This document shows positions 6,193-11,645 of a stretch of 11,645 nt of DNA, in pieces. The notes beneath the pieces were generated by a model, which ran no database searches, was not told the DNA's origin, and saw nothing but the letters and a program-made list of their open reading frames with translations. The translations under genes were made by a program, and so were the position numbers. Origin of the DNA: Oscillospiraceae bacterium (lineage in GTDB: Bacteria > Bacillota > Clostridia > Oscillospirales > Acutalibacteraceae); the NCBI GenBank assembly GCA_902795765.1, contig CADBMQ010000077.1, positions 1-11,645 on the forward strand. The letters are read 5' to 3'. Within the stretch, counting starts at the first letter, position 1; each line of letters opens with the position of its first letter.

Positions 6193-7017
6193 ATGAAACA
6201 GAGAATAATATCAGGTGTAGTCGGTGGGGGACTTACCATACTTGCGTTAGTATTTCACAGCACAGTATTTTTCAATATTTTTGTGGCAGTTGTAAGTGTA
6301 ATTGCCGTATACGAGGCAATGCATTCAACTCGTATGGTAAGAAACAACGCACTTTTTGCAGCAGCACTCGTTTATGATGCGATAGCAATGTTCTTCCCAC
6401 TTATGGACTTGAACATAAGTGTGCTTTTGTCAATCGTTTATGTTTTGGCAATTATGTGTATAGGTCTTAAATTTAATCGCACAATCGCAGTAAAAGAAAT
6501 TTCGTTTGTGGTAATGCTTGCGGTAGTTGTAACACTTCCGTTTATGATAGTTGCCGCATTCGGCAGAGCAACTGATGGTGTACTTGCTTTGCTTATCACT
6601 TTTGGTGGTGCATGGTTTTGTGACATCGGTGCATATTTTGTTGGAAGTTTCTTCGGCTCACATAAAATTGCACCTGTAATCAGCCCTAAAAAGACCTATG
6701 AAGGTGCAGTAGGTGGAATACTCGCTAATGTGATTTTGTTCATAATTCTCGGCGCAATTTGGGGTGGTGCCGTACTTGAAAATGGTGAATCACTCAACTG
6801 GATATTGCTTATTTTCCTTGCAGTTGTAACATCATTCACAGGTATGCTCGGCGACCTTTCATTCTCGTTTATCAAAAGAAAATGCGGTATAAAAGACTAT
6901 GGCAACTTAATCCCTGGCCATGGTGGAGCACTCGACCGCTTTGACTCTATTATCGCAACAGCACCCGTAGTATGCGCTTTGTTGCAAATCTTCCCGATAG
7001 TTATAAGGATGGTATAA
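6193..7017 (+). CDS. cdsA: Phosphatidate cytidylyltransferase (CDP-diglyceride synthase)
   Basis: This membrane enzyme makes CDP-diacylglycerol from phosphatidic acid and CTP, the branch point for phosphatidylglycerol and other phospholipids. The 274-residue protein is strongly hydrophobic, with several predicted membrane spans (for example about 5-45, 53-72, 76-92, 104-125, 176-195 and 202-221). The C-terminal family signature is present: SFIKRKCGIKDYGNLIPG (225-242), continuing HGGALDRFD to 251, with the metal-binding Asp residues at 248 and 251. Earlier conserved parts are the D144 region (WFCDIGAYFVG) and SPKKTYEGAVGG (164-175). A GAGG ribosome binding site at 6181-6184 precedes the ATG. 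The stop is two bases before the dxr start, which indicates translational linkage. Confidence 0.97.
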   Translation: MKQRIISGVVGGGLTILALVFHSTVFFNIFVAVVSVIAVYEAMHSTRMVRNNALFAAALVYDAIAMFFPLMDLNISVLLSIVYVLAIMCIGLKFNRTIAVKEISFVVMLAVVVTLPFMIVAAFGRATDGVLALLITFGGAWFCDIGAYFVGSFFGSHKIAPVISPKKTYEGAVGGILANVILFIILGAIWGGAVLENGESLNWILLIFLAVVTSFTGMLGDLSFSFIKRKCGIKDYGNLIPGHGGALDRFDSIIATAPVVCALLQIFPIVIRMV

Positions 7018-7019
7018 AA

Positions 7020-8165
7020 ATGAAACTTTCAATTTTAGGTTCAACAGGTTCAATCGGCACACAGAGCCTTGATGTTGCACGACTTTATCCCGAAATCGAA
7101 ATCGAGGCATTAACAACAAACCGCCGTATTGATGTTTTAGAGTCGCAAATTCGTGAGTTTAAGCCAAAGTTGGCAGTTGTAACAAGCGAAGATATGGCTC
7201 GTGACTTAAAAGTAAAAGTGGCGGATACCAACACAAGAGTACTCGCAGGTAGAAAATCGCTGATAGAAGCGGCAACACTTGACACAGCAGATACAGTACT
7301 CAACTCACTTGTTGGAATGGTCGGACTTGATCCGACCTTTCACGCTATAAAGGCAGGTAAAAAAATAGCACTTGCGAATAAAGAAACACTTGTCGTAGGT
7401 GGCGAACTCATAATGCGCACAGCAAAGGAAAACGGCATTGAAATAAAGCCTGTGGATTCCGAACATAGTGCAATATATCAGTCGCTTATGGGCAATGATA
7501 AGTCTGGGGTAAAACGACTTGTGTTGACCGCATCAGGCGGTCCGTTCTTTGGAAAAAGTCGTGATGAGTTACAGTCAGTAACCGCAGCGGATGCTTTGAA
7601 ACACCCTAATTGGGATATGGGACAAAAAATAACAATCGACTCTGCTACAATGATGAACAAGGGATTTGAAGTTATCGAAGCAGTCCATCTTTTTGGTGTT
7701 CCTGCCGATAGAGTGGATGTTGTTGTGCATAGAGAAAGCATAATCCATTCAATGGTGGAGTATGTTGATAACTCAGTAATCGCTCAACTTGGTGTACCCG
7801 ATATGCGTATTCCAATTCAGTTTGCGTTGACGGATCCTGCTCGTTTCGAGTCGCCTGTAAGCCAACTTAATCTTGCAAAAATCGGCAATTTGTCGTTCTA
7901 TGAACCCGACTTGGATACATTCGGATGTCTCAGAATTTGCCGAGATGCAATAGCACTTTCAGGTATCACTCCTTGCGCTGTAAACGGTGCGAATGAAAGA
8001 GCAGTTGACTTATTTTTGCATGGTAAAATCGGCTTTTTGCAGATTGAAGAAATCGCACAAAAGGCATACGATAAGTTTAGGGGAGAATATAATTGCATAG
8101 AAGACTTGCTCGAATGTGATAAAGAAGCACGCAGAATGGTAGACGAGCAATACGGAGTTGATTAA
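7020..8165 (+). CDS. dxr: 1-deoxy-D-xylulose 5-phosphate reductoisomerase
   Basis: It converts DXP to 2-C-methyl-D-erythritol 4-phosphate with NADPH, the first committed step of MEP isoprenoid synthesis and the target of fosmidomycin. The protein has 381 residues, a normal length. It shows the NADPH-binding GSTGSIGTQSLDV (7-19), ANKETLVVGGEL (119-130), the metal-binding DSEHSAIYQSL (146-156), TASGGPFFG (170-178), HPNWDMGQKITIDSATMMNK (195-214) with Glu217 after it, HRESIIHSMVEY (237-248) and NGANERAV (322-329). The start at 7020 is chosen over an upstream in-frame ATG at 6972, which lies inside cdsA; AAGGA (7005-7009) is well placed and MKLSILGSTGSIG is the expected N-terminus. The end overlaps the likely rseP start by 8 bases. 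Confidence 0.98.
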   Translation: MKLSILGSTGSIGTQSLDVARLYPEIEIEALTTNRRIDVLESQIREFKPKLAVVTSEDMARDLKVKVADTNTRVLAGRKSLIEAATLDTADTVLNSLVGMVGLDPTFHAIKAGKKIALANKETLVVGGELIMRTAKENGIEIKPVDSEHSAIYQSLMGNDKSGVKRLVLTASGGPFFGKSRDELQSVTAADALKHPNWDMGQKITIDSATMMNKGFEVIEAVHLFGVPADRVDVVVHRESIIHSMVEYVDNSVIAQLGVPDMRIPIQFALTDPARFESPVSQLNLAKIGNLSFYEPDLDTFGCLRICRDAIALSGITPCAVNGANERAVDLFLHGKIGFLQIEEIAQKAYDKFRGEYNCIEDLLECDKEARRMVDEQYGVD

Positions 8166-9225
8166 AATCGAATTTTGGAATACCTTGTGGCCGATAATAG
8201 TTGCAATAATCGTGTTTGGAATTATAATATTCATTCACGAATTTGGCCATTTCATTTTTGCAAAACTGTTTAAAATCAGAGTAAACGAGTTTGCAATAGG
8301 CTTCGGACCGGCACTTTTCAAGTTCAAAAAAGGCGAAACGCAGTATGCACTTCGTGTTTTGCCACTTGGTGGATTTTGTGCAATGGAAGGTGAAGACGGC
8401 GAAAGTGATGACGAACACGCTTTTTCAAAAGCAAAGGTATGGCAGAGAATAATTGTCTGTGCCGCAGGTGCAGTGTTTAATATAATTCTCGGATTTTTTC
8501 TGCTTCTTGCAATTGTCGGATTGCAGTCTGACCGACTTGCTTCAACAACTATCTCAAAGTTTGATGATAATGCGGTTTCGTGTAAATATGGTTTGCAAGT
8601 TGGCGATACAATAACGAAAATTGACGGGAGATATATCTTCTCATCCGATGATTTGTCGTATATGCTTTCATTGACTGATGACGGAGTTATTGATATGCAG
8701 GTTGAGCGAAAAGGTAAAACTGTTGAACTCAAAGACATTCACTTTAATACAGTAGACTTCCAAAATCATACAATGATAGAACGAGATTTTTATGTCTATC
8801 CGATAGAATCGGGCTTTTTCGGTGTCATAAAAGAAGCGGCAGGTAGAACATTGTCGCTTGGCAGATATATTTTTATGACACTTGCCGACTTGCTAACAGG
8901 CAGACTCGGTTTTAGAGATATGTCGGGCCCTGTTGGCATTACAAATGTAATGTCGAAAGCGGTGTCAAGTGTTGCTACAAATGGTATGGACGGCTTTATC
9001 GGTCTAATGCGAATACTTGCACTTATAACGATAAATCTCGGTGTTTTCAATCTCTTGCCAATCCCTGCACTTGACGGAAGCAGAATAATGTTTCTCATAA
9101 TAGAAGGTGTACGCAGAAAACCAATTCCACCGAAAAAAGAAGGAATGGTTCACGCAGTAGGAATGGCGATTTTACTTGCATTTATGGCAGTAATCATCGT
9201 CAAAGACGTATGGAGTTTGTTCTAA
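8158..9225 (+). CDS. rseP: RseP/RasP-type site-2 zinc metalloprotease
   Basis: This intramembrane protease cuts anti-sigma factors and leftover signal peptides within the membrane. At 355 residues from the TTG at 8158 it has the family layout. The first membrane span carries the zinc motif HEFGH (27-31). A membrane-associated segment with GFGP and LPLGGFCAMEGED (69-80) follows, then a span at about 98-122, one PDZ domain at about 130-192, and the last spans with NLLPIPALDG (298-307), whose Asp306 is the third zinc ligand. No ATG exists before HEFGH, so the start must be non-ATG. TTG 8158 touches the GGAG at 8154-8157 with no spacer; TTG 8185 is an alternative that leaves HEFGH starting at residue 18. 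The exact start is unsure. The genes dxr before it and ispG after it are in the same run. Confidence 0.95.
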   Translation: MIKIEFWNTLWPIIVAIIVFGIIIFIHEFGHFIFAKLFKIRVNEFAIGFGPALFKFKKGETQYALRVLPLGGFCAMEGEDGESDDEHAFSKAKVWQRIIVCAAGAVFNIILGFFLLLAIVGLQSDRLASTTISKFDDNAVSCKYGLQVGDTITKIDGRYIFSSDDLSYMLSLTDDGVIDMQVERKGKTVELKDIHFNTVDFQNHTMIERDFYVYPIESGFFGVIKEAAGRTLSLGRYIFMTLADLLTGRLGFRDMSGPVGITNVMSKAVSSVATNGMDGFIGLMRILALITINLGVFNLLPIPALDGSRIMFLIIEGVRRKPIPPKKEGMVHAVGMAILLAFMAVIIVKDVWSLF

Positions 9226-9242
9226 ATTGAAAGGATAATACA

Positions 9243-10304
9243 ATGGCAGACTATACAAAAAAAGTTAAAATAGGTAATATAACAATCGGTGGCGGCAGCC
9301 CGATTGCAATACAGTCAATGCTCAATGTTAGAGCAGATGATGTTGAGGGAAGTGTGAAACAAGCGAAAGCGTTGCAACAGGCAGGATGCGAAATAATTCG
9401 TGCCGCAGTCCCGACAGTCGGCGATGCAAAGCTTATATACGCACTCAAATGTGCAGTTGATATGCCCGTTGTCGCAGATATTCATTTTGACTATAAAATA
9501 GCACTTGCAGCGATTGACGCAGGTGTTGATAAAATTCGCATAAACCCAGGCAATATTGGCTCTGATGACCGAGTTAAAGCAGTTGCCGATAAGTGCCGTG
9601 AAAAGGGTGTTCCGATAAGAGTTGGTGTAAATTCAGGTTCGGTTGAAAAATCAATTTTGGCAAAATACGGCACAGTAACCGCTGACGCACTTGTGGACTC
9701 TGCAATGTACCACGCAAAATTGCTCGAAAAGTTTGATTTTGATGATATAGTTTTGTCGATGAAAGCGTCTGACGTTCAACTTATGAATGACGCATACAAA
9801 AAGGCATCAACATTAACAAAATATCCGTTGCATCTTGGTGTAACCGAGGCAGGAACCGAACGAATGGGACTTATCAAGTCTGCGGCAGGAATTGGCGGAT
9901 TGTTGCTCAACGGAATTGGCGATACAATTCGAGTGTCGCTAACAGATGAACCTGTTAAAGAAATATCTGCCGCAAGAGATATTTTGAAAGCAATCGGACT
10001 TCGTAAAACGGGTGCAAATATCGTGTGTTGTCCGACTTGTGGTAGAACAAAAATCGACCTTATATCACTCGCTCATAGAGTGGAAGACGAACTTCAAAAT
10101 TACAACGGCAAGCCGATAACAGTAGCAGTAATGGGCTGTGCCGTAAACGGACCGGGAGAGGCAAGAGAGGCTGATTTCGGTGTTGCCGGTGGTGATGGCG
10201 AAGGCATAGTATTTAGAAAAGGCGAAATAATTCGCAAAGTACCGGAAACAAAACTTTTTGATGAACTTATGAAAGAAATTAACGAATTTAACGGAAAGGA
10301 ATAA
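9243..10304 (+). CDS. ispG: 4-hydroxy-3-methylbut-2-en-1-yl diphosphate synthase (IspG/GcpE)
   Basis: It reduces 2-C-methyl-D-erythritol 2,4-cyclodiphosphate to HMBPP, the penultimate MEP step, using a [4Fe-4S] cluster fed by ferredoxin or flavodoxin. The 353-residue protein has the bacterial two-domain form: a TIM barrel opening with GGGSPIAIQSMLN (16-28), then VADIHFDYKIA (77-87), KIRINPGNIG (97-106) and HLGVTEAG (197-204), and an iron-sulfur domain. Cluster ligands seen are Cys263 and Cys266 in CCPTCGR and Cys299 and Glu306 in MGCAVNGPGEA, with the family spacing. AAAGGA at 9230-9235 precedes the ATG. It lies 17 bases after rseP and 6 bases before polC. Together with dxr it supplies isoprenoid precursors for uppS. 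Confidence 0.98.
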   Translation: MADYTKKVKIGNITIGGGSPIAIQSMLNVRADDVEGSVKQAKALQQAGCEIIRAAVPTVGDAKLIYALKCAVDMPVVADIHFDYKIALAAIDAGVDKIRINPGNIGSDDRVKAVADKCREKGVPIRVGVNSGSVEKSILAKYGTVTADALVDSAMYHAKLLEKFDFDDIVLSMKASDVQLMNDAYKKASTLTKYPLHLGVTEAGTERMGLIKSAAGIGGLLLNGIGDTIRVSLTDEPVKEISAARDILKAIGLRKTGANIVCCPTCGRTKIDLISLAHRVEDELQNYNGKPITVAVMGCAVNGPGEAREADFGVAGGDGEGIVFRKGEIIRKVPETKLFDELMKEINEFNGKE

Positions 10305-10310
10305 CGAAAA

Positions 10311-11645
10311 TTGAAAACGTTCTTTCAACTTTTTGAAAGTTATCTTACCGATAAAAATGGTTTGGAAAATTATTTTGGATTGCCCGTTCGCAGTTGTAAA
10401 ATAAATCGAAAATCCAAGCTTATGATAATAAGTATGATAAGCCAAAAGTTTGTTCCTTTTGATGAAATCGAAATGATAGAAAAGGAAATAAGCCGTGAAT
10501 TTGGACTTAATTGTACACGTGTTGAATTTATCTATGAAAATCTGCCGTTTTCTGCGGAATATGCATCAGATATTTTCAAATTGCTCCGTCGTGACCACGC
10601 AAAATTAAATGGATTTTTGACAGGTGCAACAGTACAATTTGATAATAATAACTTGAATATCAATTTAAAAAACGGCGGACTTCCTGTTATGAAAGAAGTC
10701 GGTGTAGATAAACTGATAAGAGACTACATAAACGGTCATTTTCAGATGCTTATCTCAATATCATTTGATGGTGCAACAACTACAACAGATGAAATGTTCG
10801 CCGAGTCGGTAGCGAATATTGAAACGTATGTTCCAACACCGACAACACCACCTCCAACTCGTGGTTCGGCAAGTTATTCTCCTGCTCCACCACAACAAAA
10901 GCCAAAGCCGGCACGCTCTTATTCATCATCGTCATCGGTGAAAGTTAACGGAGAAAGTGTTGCAGGTAAGTCTGCCGAGCAACTTGGATATTATCCCGAT
11001 TCTGCTCAAATTGTTTTCGGCTCTGCAATCCATACCGTTTCAACACCAATCGGTGAAGTTTCTCCCGAAGACGGAGCAGCCGTAATTTTCGGTAAAATAT
11101 TCAAAACAGATTTCTTCAAAACTCGCTCAGGTAATCGCTATATCATAACAATGTACATAACCGATTACACAGGCTCGTACATACTCAAAATGTTTGCAAC
11201 AGAGCGAGAATTTGAGTCACTTGATAAAGAAGTGCTATCCGTAAAAGGTGGCGTTCACGCAGTAATAAAAGGCGAAATAACACTTGATACTTATGAAAAC
11301 GAGTATGTTATGAAACCTGTCGCACTTATGACGGTAAAGCCGTACGAAGTAACCGATACGAGTGAAGATAAGCGTGTTGAGCTTCATATGCACACAATTA
11401 TGTCATCAAAAGACGGAATAGCAACCGCCGAAGACCTAATAAATACCGCTTTCAAATGGGGACATAAAGCCATTGCCGTAACTGACCACGGTGTTGTTCA
11501 AGCATTCCCAAATGCAATGAATGCAGTTGAAGCAATACGTCGTGGCGGTGGAGAATTTAAGGTAATCTACGGCACAGAAGCATATTTTGTAAATGACTAT
11601 GTTGATGCTGTGACCGGCGAAAGCAATCTTCCTCTAAACTCAGAA
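10311..11645 (+). CDS. polC: DNA polymerase III alpha subunit, PolC type (N-terminal part)
   Basis: PolC is the replicative polymerase of low-GC Gram-positive bacteria, with an exonuclease domain inserted in its PHP domain. The frame is open from TTG 10311 to the window edge (445 codons of roughly 1,400). The start is chosen because AAAGGA (10295-10300) lies ten bases upstream, MKTFFQLFESYL resembles a PolC N-terminus, and the next in-frame ATG is well inside the folded domain. Visible parts are an N-terminal domain at 1-172, a Pro/Thr/Ser-rich linker at about 174-209, a region with GKSAEQLG, an OB-fold at about 256-345 starting VIFGKIF, and the PHP domain opening with RVELHMHTIMSSKDG (355-369) and AVTDHGVVQAF (389-399), whose His359, His361, Asp392 and His393 fit metal ligands. 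The exonuclease and polymerase domains lie beyond the window. Confidence 0.95.
   Translation, partial: MKTFFQLFESYLTDKNGLENYFGLPVRSCKINRKSKLMIISMISQKFVPFDEIEMIEKEISREFGLNCTRVEFIYENLPFSAEYASDIFKLLRRDHAKLNGFLTGATVQFDNNNLNINLKNGGLPVMKEVGVDKLIRDYINGHFQMLISISFDGATTTTDEMFAESVANIETYVPTPTTPPPTRGSASYSPAPPQQKPKPARSYSSSSSVKVNGESVAGKSAEQLGYYPDSAQIVFGSAIHTVSTPIGEVSPEDGAAVIFGKIFKTDFFKTRSGNRYIITMYITDYTGSYILKMFATEREFESLDKEVLSVKGGVHAVIKGEITLDTYENEYVMKPVALMTVKPYEVTDTSEDKRVELHMHTIMSSKDGIATAEDLINTAFKWGHKAIAVTDHGVVQAFPNAMNAVEAIRRGGGEFKVIYGTEAYFVNDYVDAVTGESNLPLNSE

Overview
The window looks like chromosomal DNA from an AT-rich, low-GC Gram-positive anaerobe of the class Clostridia (Eubacteriales, possibly a gut Oscillospiraceae/Ruminococcus-type organism). 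The reasons are strong AGGAGG-type ribosome binding sites, consensus housekeeping promoters with 17-base spacers, a PolC-type DNA polymerase, the MEP isoprenoid pathway (dxr, ispG), and the gene order pyrH-frr-uppS-cdsA-dxr-rseP-ispG-polC. The genus is inference; no rRNA gene is present to settle it.

Positions 1-2775 (minus strand) hold most of a large secreted BspA-like leucine-rich-repeat protein of the DUF285 type. It has its own promoter, ribosome binding site and signal peptide. It is built from modules that each open with a WYxDxxGCLHI-like motif. A one-base shift at about 1954-1957 splits the frame. The stop and a new in-frame ATG overlap as ATGA, and the downstream frame stays open to the left edge of the window.

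Positions 2776-3535 hold the bspA-like promoter, the terminator of rpsT lying inside a larger 15-base inverted repeat, rpsT itself (ribosomal protein S20, minus strand) with its promoter, and then a divergent promoter for the plus-strand genes.

Positions 3536-11645 (plus strand) start with a free-standing YbaK/EbsC-family deacylase, followed by the core cluster. pyrH (UMP kinase) has its own promoter and is followed by frr (ribosome recycling factor). A strong intrinsic terminator then separates frr from uppS. From uppS onward the genes are nearly contiguous: uppS (undecaprenyl diphosphate synthase), cdsA (CDP-diglyceride synthase), dxr (second MEP step), rseP (site-2 protease), ispG (penultimate MEP step) and the first 445 codons of polC, which runs off the right edge. 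Together they link nucleotide supply and ribosome recycling with isoprenoid precursors, the cell-wall lipid carrier, phospholipid synthesis, envelope-stress proteolysis and chromosome replication.

No CRISPR array, tRNA, rRNA, transposase or phage gene was seen. The plus-strand cluster is ordinary core genome. The unusual material is the modular, frame-interrupted surface protein and a few intergenic structures. I found no convincing new multi-gene system.
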